Shown here: one piece after another, positions 8,270 through 18,727 of the stretch
How positions within the stretch are numbered: the first letter of the stretch is position 1
Layout of the letters: each line of letters begins with the position of its first letter
NCBI GenBank assembly: GCA_902587615.1
Contig: CACILY010000008.1
Location: 1-40,591, forward strand
Source of the DNA: an uncultured Prochlorococcus sp.
Lineage (GTDB): Bacteria; Cyanobacteriota; Cyanobacteriia; PCC-6307; Cyanobiaceae
Reading direction: 5' to 3'
Length of the DNA stretch: 40,591 nucleotides
Position numbers and translations under genes: made by a program
Notes under the pieces: model-generated
Told to the model about the DNA's origin: nothing
Database searches by the model: none
Seen by the model: the letters and a program-made list of their open reading frames with translations, nothing else

Positions 8270-9145
8270 TTAAAACCTATTTTTCCAGGTAGATGCTACA
8301 ACTTCTGGTTTATCTAAGTGTGGAAGATGTCCACAATTCTCGATTTCATTGTAGTTGAGCTTTAGTATCTCTGATGATTTCCTTCTTTCTTTAGCTTTTA
8401 TTATTCTATCTTGCTTTCCCCAAATTACTTTTATTGGTTGCTTTGGTATAGGTTTTCCATAATCAGAGACCCCCCCATTTTTCGCAAATAGTGCAAGTGA
8501 TCTATGCCAACCTGGTACTTTTAAATGTATGGAAGCGATTTCTTCTTCAGCAGTCCCCACACTTGTTTTAGGATTTGCAAAGGCTTGTCTACATAAGCTT
8601 CTTCTTACGAAATTTTGCTGTAAAAAGTATGCACCAATTTCATTTAGAGGCCATGGTATTCCAGTTTGATTTGCTGTAATTCCTGCAGGCGAAAGTAATA
8701 ATAGGCGATCTATTCTCTCTGGATTTCTTCTTGCAAGTTCCATTGCAATTGAACCTCCCATTGAGGCTCCAATAATCCCTATTGAAGAATTAATTCTTAA
8801 GGAATTAATAATACTACTTAGGTGAGATATTATTTGTTTTATACCATAGTCATTTCTCTCTGGTCTTGGGGAGAATCCGAATCCATATAAGTCAGGAATG
8901 ATTAATTTATAATTTTTTTCTAATAAAGGAACTAATCTTCTAAACTCTAGGAAACAGCTATCAAATCCATGAATCAATAGTATTGGTTTTCCACTTCCAA
9001 GTATTGCTACGGGGTATAAATCTAGATCATTATTCGATAATCCTTTTAGCTTTATCCATTGAACCTGATTCGCAAGAGTACATGCTGACTTGTCGATTAA
9101 ATTATCTTTTATTTGATTTAATCTCTCTTTAGATGAGCAATTCAT
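8270..9145 (-). CDS. Alpha/beta hydrolase fold protein
   Basis: A complete alpha/beta-hydrolase triad is visible in 291 residues: nucleophile S128 in GASMGGS, acid D246 in WGKQDRI and histidine H273 in NCGHLPHLDKPE. The oxyanion-hole HGF lies at 59-61 after ILLIHG, with the strand-4 block IIPDLYGFGFS following at about 82-92. A cap region occupies about 160-235. The layout resembles serine hydrolases such as epoxide hydrolase-like or ester and lactone hydrolases. No haloalkane or perhydrolase feature identifies the substrate. It lies between a GldA-like dehydrogenase gene upstream and a DUF2993 gene downstream on the same strand, with small gaps of 25 and 10 bases. Confidence 0.9.
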   Translation of the reverse strand: MNCSSKERLNQIKDNLIDKSACTLANQVQWIKLKGLSNNDLDLYPVAILGSGKPILLIHGFDSCFLEFRRLVPLLEKNYKLIIPDLYGFGFSPRPERNDYGIKQIISHLSSIINSLRINSSIGIIGASMGGSIAMELARRNPERIDRLLLLSPAGITANQTGIPWPLNEIGAYFLQQNFVRRSLCRQAFANPKTSVGTAEEEIASIHLKVPGWHRSLALFAKNGGVSDYGKPIPKQPIKVIWGKQDRIIKAKERRKSSEILKLNYNEIENCGHLPHLDKPEVVASTWKNRF

Positions 9146-9170
9146 TTATTATATTTATTAATATATAATC

Positions 9171-10298
9171 TCAGGCATTTTGGGTTGTATTTTTTATATT
9201 AACCTTAGACTTTGCATCTTTTAAGCTTATTATTGCTTCAAATAGAATTTCTTTATTAACCTTAAATGGAAGATTGTTAACCTCCACACTATTATCACAC
9301 GTAAACTTACATACTTTTTTTAAATCTTTAGCAGTTAATTTTTCTAATCCAAGTGATTCTATTTTTGTAGGAAGGCTAAGTTTTTTATAAAATTCGATTA
9401 ACTGTTTTCTTGCTTGAGTAGCTAATAGACTACTTGAATGAATTTCTTCGAGATGCAATTGAATAAGAGTCCCTACCCCAACGATCTCTCCATGTAAAGG
9501 TTTTTGAGTAAAGTTCAGTTGAGTTAATCCATTATGTATGGGATGAGCAACGGCAGTTCTGCATTTAGACCCTCCTATTCCACCTATTACACCTGCTGTA
9601 AGTGCACAACCTTCTGCGACCCTTATCCATGCTTCGCTATTAGTATTTTCTATGGCATTCAGTCCATCTATAAATAGTTGATCTCTTAAGACTCGAGCCA
9701 TTTGAACTGCTTGTTGAGCTAATCCATCATTGCTAGAGCTACTACTTAGCGAGGCTTCATACCATTTAGCGAGTGCATCTGAAATCCCACTGGCTAGGGT
9801 TTTAATAGGAGCTTCTCTTACAAATTTATAATCAAATATAAGCAAATCAGGGCATGATTGAAGTGCTATATCTCGGATGAAAGCACCTTCTGGAGAATAG
9901 ATATTGCTTAAAGCTGTCCATCCTGCACATGTTGAAGCACTTAGTGGAATTGTTATACATGGTATTTCAAGCCTATCTGCTAGTAATTTACCCGCATCAA
10001 GGACTTTTCCTCCTCCAGCAGCAATTATTCCATCACATGAATTATATTTACTAATGTTATATAATTCTCTGAGATCTTCTTCACAACAATCATATTTTAA
10101 CTCAGATAAATAGCAATCTATATTCAAATTCTTTATATCTCTAGCAATAGCTGATCTTTGCCTATATGTAACTCTACTTCTACCTACTAATAAGGGTCTT
10201 TTACATATTGAGGGGATGATATATTTGGATTCATTCCACGCTTCCTCTCCTCTTATAACTTTCTTAGGTGATATGGAATGCGTAAAATTTCTATACAT
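9171..10298 (-). CDS. Iron-containing alcohol dehydrogenase, glycerol dehydrogenase-like
   Basis: This is an NAD-linked polyol dehydrogenase-type protein of the GldA branch. The nucleotide-binding motif GIIAAGGGKVLDAGK (90-104) is clear. The metal-site residues expected in GldA are present: D174 in GISDALAKW, a histidine from AHPIHNG (H252 or H255), and H269 in LHGEIVGVG. The 375-residue length fits. The same fold includes glycerol-1-phosphate and dehydroquinate synthase relatives, but the motif set points to the GldA branch. The role in a phototroph is unclear; glycerol use or handling of a related aldehyde are both possible. It lies 34 bases downstream of clpC. Confidence 0.88.
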   Translation of the reverse strand: MYRNFTHSISPKKVIRGEEAWNESKYIIPSICKRPLLVGRSRVTYRQRSAIARDIKNLNIDCYLSELKYDCCEEDLRELYNISKYNSCDGIIAAGGGKVLDAGKLLADRLEIPCITIPLSASTCAGWTALSNIYSPEGAFIRDIALQSCPDLLIFDYKFVREAPIKTLASGISDALAKWYEASLSSSSSNDGLAQQAVQMARVLRDQLFIDGLNAIENTNSEAWIRVAEGCALTAGVIGGIGGSKCRTAVAHPIHNGLTQLNFTQKPLHGEIVGVGTLIQLHLEEIHSSSLLATQARKQLIEFYKKLSLPTKIESLGLEKLTAKDLKKVCKFTCDNSVEVNNLPFKVNKEILFEAIISLKDAKSKVNIKNTTQNA

Positions 10299-10332
10299 TA
10301 ATTAGTGGGAAGTGAGTAATTATTTCCTATTT

Positions 10333-12909
10333 TTAATATCTTGCTCTTGCAAGTTCAGGTTGATTATCACTCTTTTCTATTTTATTTACTTTTACTTTTT
10401 TATTCTCATCAACGTCAACTTGAATATTATCTCCATCCTGAATCCTTCCGGAAAGTACTTCTTCAGCAAGACTATCTTCTAGAAGTCTCATTACTGCTCT
10501 TCTGAGAGGTCTCGCACCATAAGAAGGATTATAGCCTTCTTCTACTAATCTTTCTTTGAAAGCATCTGATACAGAAAGAGTTATACCCTTGGTCCTAATC
10601 CTAGAGAATACTTCCTTTAACATAATTTCTGCAATATCTTTTACTTCATCTCTAGTGAGTTGTCTGAATACAATTATTTCATCTAGTCGATTTAGGAACT
10701 CAGGACGGAAATATTGTTTTAGTTCTTCATTTACAAGAGACTTTATTCTATTATATTGACTATTCTCAACATTCTCTCCGGAGAAATCAAATCCAAGACC
10801 TCCGCCTCCTTTCTCAATTACTTTAGAACCAATATTTGAAGTCATGATTATAAGTGTATTTTTAAAATCTACTGTTCTACCTTTTGAATCAGTTAGTCTT
10901 CCTTCTTCTAATAATTGAAGCAGTAGGTTAAATACATCTGGATGAGCTTTTTCAATTTCATCAAATAGAACAACTGTATAAGGTCTTCTCCTAACAGCTT
11001 CAGTAAGTTGACCTCCCTCATTAAAACCAACATATCCTGGAGGAGATCCTATCAGTTTACTAACAGTATGTCTCTCCATAAATTCCGACATATCTAGTCG
11101 AATCATTGCCTCTTCGCTTCCAAAGAAATATTGTGCGAGTGCTTTAGTTAATTCAGTTTTTCCTACGCCAGTTGGGCCGGAAAATATAAAACTTGCGATA
11201 GGACGATTTGGATTCTTAAGACCAACTCTCGCTCTTCTTATGGCTTTTGATACTGCTTTTACTGCTTCATCTTGTCCAATTAATCTTTGATGAAGAGTTT
11301 CTTCCATGTGAAGTAGTTTCTTCGATTCACTCTCAGTAAGTTTTTGAACAGGGACTCCTGTCCAAGAGGCAACTATATGTGCAATATCCTCTTCACTCAC
11401 AACTGGTGATTTTAGATTTTCTAGATTTTTAGTTAAAACAGTGGTGTTATTAGTTATATTTTCTTCTGAAGAAACAACATTTTGAGTTTGCTTCTCTGTT
11501 GGATTTGTTTCACTATCTTGCTGCCTGTTGTCTTGCAATAATGATCGTATTTTTTCTCTAAGTTCTACTTCTTTTTCTCGTAATTCTCCTGCTTTTGTAA
11601 AATCCTGATCTCTTACAGCAACTTCTTTTTCTTTTTGTATTCTGCGTAACTCTTTATCGACTTCTTTTGCTTCAGGAGGCAGTTTTGAGTTTAGTAAACG
11701 TACTCGGCTACCCGCTTCATCAATTAAGTCAATTGCTTTGTCTGGTAGAAATCTATCAGATATATATCTATCTCCCAGATTTGCAGCAGCCTCTAGTGCT
11801 TCATCAGTAATTTTGAGCCTGTGATGTTGTTCATAACGCTCTCTAAGACCTTGAAGAATTTTTATTGTGTCTTCGATTGAGGGCTCGCCAATCATTACAG
11901 GTTGAAAACGTCTTTCAAGGGCAGCATCTCTTTCAATATGTTTGCGATATTCATCTAATGTTGTTGCCCCTATGCATTGAAGTTCACCTCTGGCTAAGGC
12001 TGGTTTAAGAATATTTGCAGCGTCTATTGCTCCTTCGGCGGCTCCTGCCCCAATAAGAGTATGAACCTCATCAATTACTAAAATCACGTTGCCTGCAGAT
12101 TTTATTTCTTCCATTATTTTTTTTAAGCGTTCTTCGAATTCACCTCTATATTTGGTCCCAGCAACCAGTAAGCCAATATCAAGAGTTAAAACTCTTTTCT
12201 CTTCGAGAATGTCAGGAATCTCACCTTGTTGAATCCTTTGAGCTAGCCCTTCAGCAATTGCGGTTTTTCCAACGCCAGGTTCACCAATTAACACAGGATT
12301 GTTTTTTGTTCTTCTTCCTAATATTTGGATTACCCTATCAATTTCCTCATGTCTTCCTACAACGGGATCTAGTTTTGATTCACTAGCTAACTTTGTAAGA
12401 TTAGTACCAAATTCATCAAGGGTTGCTGTTTTTGCAGATCCTTTTGAAGACCCTCCACCAGCGGTTACTTCTGCTGTTTCTCCAAGCATTCTAATTACTT
12501 GAGTCCTTACTTTTGATAGATCTACGCCAAGGTTTTCAAGAACCCTTGCGGCCACTCCTTCTCCTTCACGAATTAGACCCAAGAGTAAATGCTCAGTACC
12601 TATGTAGTTATGACCTAATTGACGTGCTTCTTCTAAAGAGAGTTCTAAAACACGTTTGGCTCTTGGTGTAAATGGGATTTCTACGGCAACAAAGCCAGAA
12701 CCTCGTCCAATAATTTTTTCTACTTCTACTCTTGAATCTTTTAAGTTTACTCCCATTGATTTAAGTACTTTTGCTGCTACACCTGTTCCTTCTCCTATGA
12801 GGCCTAGAAGGATTTGTTCTGTCCCCACAAAATTATGACCAAGGCGTCTTGCCTCTTCTTGCGCCAACATGATCACTTTGATGGCCTTTTCGGTAAACCT
12901 CTCAAACAT
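10333..12909 (-). CDS. clpC: ATP-dependent Clp protease ATP-binding subunit ClpC
   Basis: ClpC is the Hsp100 unfoldase that feeds substrates to the ClpP/ClpR protease and is abundant and usually essential in cyanobacteria. Domains in order are two Clp-N repeats (about 1-145), AAA1 with Walker A GEPGVGKT near residue 208, a UVR-like coiled M-domain near 425-450, and AAA2 with Walker A GPTGVGKT near 576, ending with the conserved [13 protein letters not shown] polar Asn/Thr/Gln/Glu-rich stretch at about 456-500 separates the UVR-like segment from AAA2 and looks longer than in many homologues. Length is 858. The 183-base gap upstream, before rimI, probably holds its promoter. Confidence 0.98.
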   Translation of the reverse strand: MFERFTEKAIKVIMLAQEEARRLGHNFVGTEQILLGLIGEGTGVAAKVLKSMGVNLKDSRVEVEKIIGRGSGFVAVEIPFTPRAKRVLELSLEEARQLGHNYIGTEHLLLGLIREGEGVAARVLENLGVDLSKVRTQVIRMLGETAEVTAGGGSSKGSAKTATLDEFGTNLTKLASESKLDPVVGRHEEIDRVIQILGRRTKNNPVLIGEPGVGKTAIAEGLAQRIQQGEIPDILEEKRVLTLDIGLLVAGTKYRGEFEERLKKIMEEIKSAGNVILVIDEVHTLIGAGAAEGAIDAANILKPALARGELQCIGATTLDEYRKHIERDAALERRFQPVMIGEPSIEDTIKILQGLRERYEQHHRLKITDEALEAAANLGDRYISDRFLPDKAIDLIDEAGSRVRLLNSKLPPEAKEVDKELRRIQKEKEVAVRDQDFTKAGELREKEVELREKIRSLLQDNRQQDSETNPTEKQTQNVVSSEENITNNTTVLTKNLENLKSPVVSEEDIAHIVASWTGVPVQKLTESESKKLLHMEETLHQRLIGQDEAVKAVSKAIRRARVGLKNPNRPIASFIFSGPTGVGKTELTKALAQYFFGSEEAMIRLDMSEFMERHTVSKLIGSPPGYVGFNEGGQLTEAVRRRPYTVVLFDEIEKAHPDVFNLLLQLLEEGRLTDSKGRTVDFKNTLIIMTSNIGSKVIEKGGGGLGFDFSGENVENSQYNRIKSLVNEELKQYFRPEFLNRLDEIIVFRQLTRDEVKDIAEIMLKEVFSRIRTKGITLSVSDAFKERLVEEGYNPSYGARPLRRAVMRLLEDSLAEEVLSGRIQDGDNIQVDVDENKKVKVNKIEKSDNQPELARARY

Positions 12910-13018
12910 TTGTTAGCAGGCCATTTGCATCTCTATCTAACTTATCAGGGTTAAGACTGAAATGTGTATTCAATGTCCTTTTAGTTATAGCTTAATGTTT
13001 ATTTTGTATTTTCTATTT

Positions 13019-13032
13019 AAAACTTAAGTTTT
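13019..13032. promoter_or_regulatory. 14-base perfect palindrome upstream of clpC
   Basis: AAAACTTAAGTTTT is self-complementary and lies 110 bases upstream of the clpC start and 60 bases downstream of the rimI stop. It could be an operator for clpC. In a genome this A+T-rich such palindromes also arise by chance, so the call is weak. Confidence 0.2.
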
Positions 13033-13092
13033 GAGACTTCTATACGATCTGGATTTTAGCTAAGTACGGTAATCCCCCAGTAAGATTTTATA

Positions 13093-13587
13093 CTATTTTG
13101 ATTGAAGAGGAGTTGTTAAATTCTTCCAAAGAATTAAAGCTTCACTACCATTTTTATAATAATTCTTTCGTCTCCCGGTGACTTTAAACCCTAAGCTTTT
13201 GTATAGAGCTCTGGCGGATGTGTTCTTATTTTCAACTTCAAGAGTTGCTTCTTTGACACCAAGTGCTTTTGCCTTGTTTAAAAGTAGAGATGTAAGTTTC
13301 TTTCCTATGCCAAGTTTTTGGTGGTTTGGATTAACTGCTATAGCAGTGATTTGTAATTCGTCTAAAACTATCCACCCACATGCAAATGCTATTATTTCTG
13401 AAGCACACTGAATGCCAATACAAAGTCTGGACGGGTCTGATAACTCTATTTCCCACTGTTTTTTTGTCCAAAGTCCATCAAGCGTTTTTTCATCAAGCTC
13501 TACACATTTATTCAAATGAGGTACATGAAGTGAGATAACCTCTATTTGAGAATCTTTGCTCTTTTCTTGTAGATCTTTTATAGGCAT
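13093..13587 (-). CDS. rimI: Ribosomal protein alanine N-acetyltransferase-like GNAT protein
   Basis: This is a GNAT-fold acetyltransferase of 164 residues resembling RimI, which acetylates the N-terminus of ribosomal protein S18. The acetyl-CoA pyrophosphate loop is at 90-97 (QKLGIGKK), just after the strand LQITAIAVNPNH. The C-terminal motif LEVENKNTSARALYKSLGF at about 116-134 is strongly RimI-like, and ends with the usual RRKNYY region. RimI-like proteins have relatives with other protein targets, so substrate is inferred. The gene is divergent from lysA, with only 21 bases between annotated starts, so promoters must overlap a coding region or lysA starts later. Confidence 0.9.
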   Translation of the reverse strand: MPIKDLQEKSKDSQIEVISLHVPHLNKCVELDEKTLDGLWTKKQWEIELSDPSRLCIGIQCASEIIAFACGWIVLDELQITAIAVNPNHQKLGIGKKLTSLLLNKAKALGVKEATLEVENKNTSARALYKSLGFKVTGRRKNYYKNGSEALILWKNLTTPLQSK

Positions 13588-13608
13588 ATTTTATTAGAAT
13601 CACATTGA

Positions 13609-15012
13609 ATGAGCATCTTTGATTTTTTGAGTAATTATTTTATGAATTCATTTAGACAATTTGAAACTGATAGGAATCTTGATAGTCCTAACAGAAACAT
13701 ATCGCCAATAACAACTAAGATAAATAAAGAGGGTTCCCTATTAGTTGGCGGGTGCAGGCTCAGTGATCTTGCTAAAAGATATGGAACGCCTCTTTATATA
13801 TTAGATGAAGAGACTATCCGAACCTCTTGTAAGGCATATGTTCAATCTTTGAAGAAGTATTACCCTGCACCTTCTTTAGCATTATATGCATCTAAAGCAA
13901 ATAGTTCCTTAGTTATGAGTAGTCTCATAGGTTCTGAAGGGATGGGACTAGATGCTGTTTCAGAAGGTGAGCTTATTACTGCTTTGAGAGGTGGAGTTCC
14001 TGGCGAAAAAATTGTATTGCATGGAAATAACAAATCTGAAAGAGAATTAAGAGTTGCTTATGAAAATAAAGTTACAGTTATTGTTGATAATTTTAATGAT
14101 CTTCTCCTTTTAGAAAAGATTGTTCCGCCTGAAGGCCCTTGTATTAAATTGATGTTACGTTTGACGCCAGGGATTGAATGTCATACTCATGAATATATAA
14201 GAACAGGTCATTTGGATAGTAAATTTGGTTTTGATCCAGATCAATTAGAGGTTGTTTTAAAACAAATAAAAGAATTTTCGTGGGCTGATTTAATAGGTTT
14301 ACATGCTCATATTGGGTCTCAAATCTTTGAATTAAATCCTCATAAGGACCTCGCAATTGTGATGGCCGACGCTTTCAAATTAGCTATAGAAATTGGTCAT
14401 CCAATTACCGATTTAAATATAGGAGGTGGTTTAGGAGTTAAATATATATCCTCTGATGATCCACCATCTATAGATACTTGGATAAAAGTTATAGCAAATG
14501 CGTTAGTAAAGGCTTTCCAAAGTAGAAGTATTAGTTTGCCTCGATTATTATGTGAACCAGGACGATCACTTGTAGCGACTTCTGGATTAACTCTTTATGA
14601 GATTGGCTCCCAAAAAAATATTCCTGGGATAAGGAAATATATTTCTGTTGATGGAGGAATGAGTGATAACCCTAGACCTATTACTTATCAGTCTTTATAT
14701 ACCGCGTGTTTAGTAGATCGCCCTTGTGATGATAAGAATGTTGAGATAGTGACAATCGCAGGTAAACATTGTGAATCTGGCGATATTTTACTTAAGGATT
14801 TTCCCTTGCCTGCGCCTGAGAGCGGAGAGATTCTTGGCGTTTTTGGTACAGGTGCTTATAACTTATCGATGAGTTCGAATTACAATCGAATTCCTCGTCC
14901 AGCAACCGTAATAGTAAATAATGGACATTCTGAATTGATTCAACGTAGAGAAACTCCTGAAGATCTTTTGAAATTTGATGTCCTTCCAGATCGCTTTATT
15001 GCATTTAATTAG
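13609..15012 (+). CDS. lysA: Diaminopimelate decarboxylase
   Basis: LysA decarboxylates meso-diaminopimelate to lysine, the last step of lysine synthesis, competing with peptidoglycan synthesis for DAP. The fold-type III PLP lysine is K96 in YASKANS. HAHIGSQ, the glycine loop GGGLG and CEPGRSLV bind substrate and cofactor, and GKHCESGDIL provides the Cys and Glu contributed across the dimer. The 467-residue form has about 45 residues before the conserved core. An in-frame ATG at 13642 (residue 12) is an alternative start and would leave a more usual 54-base divergent gap to rimI. It heads a six-gene same-strand operon; cdaA follows after 6 bases. Confidence 0.97.
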   Translation: MSIFDFLSNYFMNSFRQFETDRNLDSPNRNISPITTKINKEGSLLVGGCRLSDLAKRYGTPLYILDEETIRTSCKAYVQSLKKYYPAPSLALYASKANSSLVMSSLIGSEGMGLDAVSEGELITALRGGVPGEKIVLHGNNKSERELRVAYENKVTVIVDNFNDLLLLEKIVPPEGPCIKLMLRLTPGIECHTHEYIRTGHLDSKFGFDPDQLEVVLKQIKEFSWADLIGLHAHIGSQIFELNPHKDLAIVMADAFKLAIEIGHPITDLNIGGGLGVKYISSDDPPSIDTWIKVIANALVKAFQSRSISLPRLLCEPGRSLVATSGLTLYEIGSQKNIPGIRKYISVDGGMSDNPRPITYQSLYTACLVDRPCDDKNVEIVTIAGKHCESGDILLKDFPLPAPESGEILGVFGTGAYNLSMSSNYNRIPRPATVIVNNGHSELIQRRETPEDLLKFDVLPDRFIAFN

Positions 15013-15018
15013 GTAAGT

Positions 15019-15951
15019 TTGAATTGTGATTGGGATGTGGGAGTGAATTTTTGGTGGCTAATAAATTTAAGAATTCTCCTTGATGTCTTATTTGCCTGTG
15101 GACTTGGTATCTTGCTTTTCGCAAGAGTTAAGGAACCTCGTACTCTTTGGCTTCTTAGAGGATATCTCTTCCTTGTTTCACTGGCCTGGTTTGTTCAGCG
15201 TTTTGAAAATCTTCCTATTACCTCGAAATTAATTGATGCTCTCGTTCTAGCCTGTTCTTTGTCTTTAGCAATACTTTGGCAAGGAGAATTACGACGTTTA
15301 ATGGAACTGCTTGGGACAGGAAGACTTGCTGTTCTAATGGGTAATCCTCAGAAAGAATTTAGTTCAAATTCAAGTACAGTTACACAACTTACTGAGGCAG
15401 CTGGACGCTTATCTCAGAATAGAAGGGGTGCTCTTGTGGTCGTTGATATGGGAAGTGATTTACGTCCAGAGGATTTCTTATATCCTGGTGTTCCTATAGA
15501 CGCCCAACTATCTACCGAATTGTTATTAAATCTTTTTGCTTCAGATACTCCTCTGCATGATGGAGCAGTTTTAGTAAAGGGTAATAGGATTATCTCAGCA
15601 GGAGTGATTTTACCTTTGTCTAGGCAAGGAATTAGCCGCTATGGCACTAGACATTTAGCTGCTCTTGGAATAACTGAACGATTTGACAGATGTATTTGTG
15701 TTGTTGTATCTGAAGAGACTGGAACTTTATCTTTAGCCAATCAGGGACGGCTTGAGAGGCCTATTACTAGTAGTAGGCTGCTTGATCTTCTTAAAGATCT
15801 ATTGGGAGCTCCTATCGGTTCAACTGCTTCAAAGGTCTCATTGAGTAATCTGAATCAATCAAAACCTATCTCGTCTAATCTTGATTCTAAAATCTCTGAG
15901 TCAATGATTAGTGTTGACATTCCTAGCCCTAATAAGGATTCATCACAGTGA
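15019..15951 (+). CDS. cdaA: Diadenylate cyclase CdaA, membrane-bound c-di-AMP synthase
   Basis: CdaA condenses two ATP into cyclic di-AMP, which controls potassium and osmotic balance and cell-wall homeostasis. Three N-terminal membrane spans (about 11-36, 43-60 and 69-88) precede a DisA_N catalytic domain. The catalytic DGA motif is at 181-183 in [10 protein letters not shown]. The second motif, usually written RHR, reads R211-H212-L213 in [12 protein letters not shown] polar tail follows residue 265. The start used here is TTG; a GTG at 15043 (residue 9), preceded by GGGA, is a reasonable alternative. The stop overlaps the GTG start of uppS by four bases, indicating coupled translation. 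Confidence 0.95.
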   Translation: MNCDWDVGVNFWWLINLRILLDVLFACGLGILLFARVKEPRTLWLLRGYLFLVSLAWFVQRFENLPITSKLIDALVLACSLSLAILWQGELRRLMELLGTGRLAVLMGNPQKEFSSNSSTVTQLTEAAGRLSQNRRGALVVVDMGSDLRPEDFLYPGVPIDAQLSTELLLNLFASDTPLHDGAVLVKGNRIISAGVILPLSRQGISRYGTRHLAALGITERFDRCICVVVSEETGTLSLANQGRLERPITSSRLLDLLKDLLGAPIGSTASKVSLSNLNQSKPISSNLDSKISESMISVDIPSPNKDSSQ

Positions 15952-16748
15952 GACGCCCATCGGCCATTAGTTCAGATTTTGCCAAGGAGGTAAATCCAAT
16001 CCCTGAGGGTTTGGATCCTTTAAGGATGCCTCAGCATCTCGCAATAATTATGGATGGGAATGGGCGATGGGCTAAAGCTAAAGGCTTACCTAGAGTTATG
16101 GGTCATAGAGCAGGTGTAGAGGCTTTAAAGAAAACCCTTCGTTTGTCAAGTGATTGGGGCATAAATGCTTTAACTGTCTATGCATTTTCTACTGAAAACT
16201 GGTCTAGACCTCAGGAAGAGGTTAATTTCCTTATGAGCCTTTTTCAGAATGTACTTCAACGTGAATTGAAGTCATTAAAATTAGAACAAGTAAAAATTAA
16301 TTTTTTAGGTGATTTGGAACCTCTTCCAGCTGGTTTGAAAGAACTAATTCAAGAGGCGATTGATTCAACTCGAAATAATAAAGGAATACATTTTAATGTC
16401 TGCACTAATTATGGAGGTAGACGAGAGTTAGTCTTAGCTGCACAAAGATTGGCTGAACGTTCTATTAAAGGTGAACTTTCCCCTACAATGATAGATGAAA
16501 ATGATTTCGCCTCAGAGCTTTTCACTGCTGGTGAAGTTGATCCCGATCTTCTAATTAGAACAAGTGGTGAAAGAAGAATAAGTAACTTTTTACTTTGGCA
16601 ACTTGCCTATGCAGAGATTCATATAACAGATGTTTTATGGCCTGATTTCGGAGTATCAGATCTAAAAAATGCTCTTCTTGATTATCAGTCGCGCAGAAGA
16701 CGTTTTGGCGGATTAGAGCCTGTTAAGACTACACATTTAGATACTTAA
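15948..16748 (+). CDS. uppS: Isoprenyl transferase (undecaprenyl diphosphate synthase)
   Basis: UppS is a cis-prenyltransferase that adds isopentenyl units to farnesyl diphosphate to build the C55 lipid carrier for peptidoglycan and other envelope glycans. Signatures are [10 protein letters not shown] with the metal-binding D36, GHRAG, the [13 protein letters not shown] block, and [20 protein letters not shown] (20 residues) near the C-terminus. Length 266 is normal. The start is GTG and overlaps the cdaA stop as GTGA. The next gene, bioB, begins 18 bases after the stop. Being linked to cdaA and lysA suggests joint expression with envelope functions. Confidence 0.97.
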   Translation: MRRPSAISSDFAKEVNPIPEGLDPLRMPQHLAIIMDGNGRWAKAKGLPRVMGHRAGVEALKKTLRLSSDWGINALTVYAFSTENWSRPQEEVNFLMSLFQNVLQRELKSLKLEQVKINFLGDLEPLPAGLKELIQEAIDSTRNNKGIHFNVCTNYGGRRELVLAAQRLAERSIKGELSPTMIDENDFASELFTAGEVDPDLLIRTSGERRISNFLLWQLAYAEIHITDVLWPDFGVSDLKNALLDYQSRRRRFGGLEPVKTTHLDT

Positions 16749-16766
16749 ACAATCCAAATTGGAATT

Positions 16767-17768
16767 ATGACACTTGTTGCTCCTCGGTCACAATTTACGA
16801 ATAGTTTTAAGGTTCGTTATGACTGGACTGTGAATGAAATAAAGGAATTATTAGAAAAACCACTAATGGATCTATTGTGGGAAGCTCAGCTTGTCCATAG
16901 AGCCGCCAACCCTGGATATAACGTTCAATTGGCTTCATTGTTAAGCGTTAGAACCGGGGGTTGTTCTGAAGATTGTGCATATTGCCCTCAATCGATTCAT
17001 AGCAGTAGTGATGTTGTTAATAAACCTCAATTAGAGGTTGAACCAGTGCTTGAAAAGGCTCGGCTGGCGAAGGAAGCTGGAGCAGATCGTTTTTGTATGG
17101 GATGGGCATGGAGAGAGATTCGAGATGGTAAGTCTTTTGAAGCCATGCTTGAGATGGTACGTGGCGTTCGTGATTTGGGATTAGAAGCCTGTGTTACGGC
17201 TGGAATGCTTACAGATGAACAGGCTTTAAGACTTGCTCGTGCAGGATTGACCGCATACAACCACAATTTGGATACAAGCCCTGAAAATTATGGACGAATT
17301 ATTACTACTAGAACCTTTGAGGAACGATTGGAGACTTTGCAAAGAGTTCGCTCTGCTGGCATAACTCTTTGTTGTGGTGGAATTATAGGAATGGGTGAAT
17401 CATTGCAAGATAGAGCTTCTTTGCTAGAGGTATTGGCCACAATGAACCCACATCCTGAAAGTGTACCTATTAATTCTTTAGTAGCTGTAGAAGGTACTCC
17501 ATTAGAGGATTTATCTTCAATAGATCCATTAGAGATGGTTCGTATGGTTGCTACTGCACGAATTCTTATGCCAAAAAGTAAAGTACGGCTTAGTGCTGGT
17601 CGCGAGCAGCTTGGCAGAGAAGCTCAAATTCTTTGTCTTCAGGCGGGCGCTGACTCAATATTTTATGGAGATACTTTACTTACTACTAGTAATCCAAAAG
17701 TTGAAGAGGATCGTAAATTATTAGCTGAAGCAGGAGTAAAAGTTAACTTTAGCTATAGTAGGGAATGA
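16767..17768 (+). CDS. bioB: Biotin synthase (radical SAM)
   Basis: BioB inserts sulfur into dethiobiotin to form biotin. The radical SAM cluster is C66-x3-C70-x2-C73 in [13 protein letters not shown], preceded by the family segment [14 protein letters not shown]. Other expected blocks are present: [19 protein letters not shown] and [11 protein letters not shown]. Length 333 is normal. The TGA stop overlaps the trhO ATG by four bases (ATGA, 17765-17768). No other biotin genes (bioF, bioA, bioD) lie in the window, so the pathway is dispersed, as is usual in cyanobacteria. Confidence 0.98.
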   Translation: MTLVAPRSQFTNSFKVRYDWTVNEIKELLEKPLMDLLWEAQLVHRAANPGYNVQLASLLSVRTGGCSEDCAYCPQSIHSSSDVVNKPQLEVEPVLEKARLAKEAGADRFCMGWAWREIRDGKSFEAMLEMVRGVRDLGLEACVTAGMLTDEQALRLARAGLTAYNHNLDTSPENYGRIITTRTFEERLETLQRVRSAGITLCCGGIIGMGESLQDRASLLEVLATMNPHPESVPINSLVAVEGTPLEDLSSIDPLEMVRMVATARILMPKSKVRLSAGREQLGREAQILCLQAGADSIFYGDTLLTTSNPKVEEDRKLLAEAGVKVNFSYSRE

Positions 17769-18727
17769 CTACTTTAAGGGAGACATCATATGATGACCTA
17801 TTGCAGGTAGCCTCTTTTTATTCTTTTACAGAGTTGTCTGATGATGTAATTACATCCTTATTTGACAAGGTAACTAATCTTGCCAATGAGAGGCAAATAA
17901 AAGGAATTGTTTTATTTGCTTTAGAAGGTATAAATGGAACTATTTGCGGTTCTTGTGAAGCTGTTAATTCTTTATTGAATCTTTTAGAAGAGCCTTTATT
18001 CGACTTCCCGTTGCAAATTAAATATAGTTGGACTCCAAAACAAGCTTTTCGAAGATTTAAAGCTCGACGGAAAGCTGAGATTGTAACTATGGGAGTAGAG
18101 GGGATTAATCCTAGTAAGTTGGCAGGTACATATATAGAACCTAATGAATGGAATGATGTTATAGATGATCCTGAAACTTTAATTATTGATACTAGGAATG
18201 ATTATGAAGTAGCCGTTGGAACTTTTAATCGTGCAATTAACCCTCATACAGATATGTTTAGAGAATTTCCAGAATGGGTCAATAATAAATTAAGACCTTT
18301 GGTAGAACAAAAACAACCCAAACAAATTGCGATGTTTTGTACAGGAGGTATTCGTTGTGAAAAGGCTACCTCATACCTAAATAAGCAAGGTTTTAAAGAT
18401 GTACGTCATTTGCATGGAGGTATTCTTAGTTATTTGGAGCAAATACCTCAAACTGAAAGTAGATGGCAAGGGGAGTGTTTTGTTTTTGATCAAAGAGTTG
18501 CTTTAAATCATCAACTGCTACCTGGAACACATCTTTTATGTCATGCATGTGGTATGCCACTTTCTGTTGAAGACAGAATGAAAAATTCTTATATAAGAGG
18601 TAGTCAGTGCCATCTTTGTAAAGATCGTTTTACTGATCAAGATAGAAAAAGGTTTGTAGAAAGACAAAAACAAATTGATACTCTTTCTAAGAGTTTCCCA
18701 AATAACTTAATTTGGCCAAATTCATGA
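17765..18727 (+). CDS. trhO: tRNA uridine(34) hydroxylase TrhO, rhodanese family (UPF0176)
   Basis: TrhO makes 5-hydroxyuridine at tRNA wobble position 34 using molecular oxygen. The 320-residue protein has an N-terminal alpha/beta domain and a rhodanese domain with the loop [12 protein letters not shown] holding the active-site Cys (C192, second Cys C198). A C-terminal region with two Cys pairs follows (C259/C262 and C282/C285), which could bind zinc. Family members typically have all three parts. It overlaps bioB upstream and the GNAT-like gene downstream by four bases each. An oxygen-dependent tRNA modification fits an oxygenic phototroph. Confidence 0.93.
   Translation: MTTLRETSYDDLLQVASFYSFTELSDDVITSLFDKVTNLANERQIKGIVLFALEGINGTICGSCEAVNSLLNLLEEPLFDFPLQIKYSWTPKQAFRRFKARRKAEIVTMGVEGINPSKLAGTYIEPNEWNDVIDDPETLIIDTRNDYEVAVGTFNRAINPHTDMFREFPEWVNNKLRPLVEQKQPKQIAMFCTGGIRCEKATSYLNKQGFKDVRHLHGGILSYLEQIPQTESRWQGECFVFDQRVALNHQLLPGTHLLCHACGMPLSVEDRMKNSYIRGSQCHLCKDRFTDQDRKRFVERQKQIDTLSKSFPNNLIWPNS

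Noticed and set aside
12910-13092. Possible tRNA or small RNA in the clpC upstream gap
   Set aside because: No cloverleaf, no T-loop consensus and no known small RNA motif; apart from the palindrome listed I see only A+T-rich sequence.
18712-18723. TTG start for the GNAT-like gene, four codons upstream
   Set aside because: The ATG at 18724 makes the same four-base ATGA overlap seen at the previous junction, which is the more natural start.
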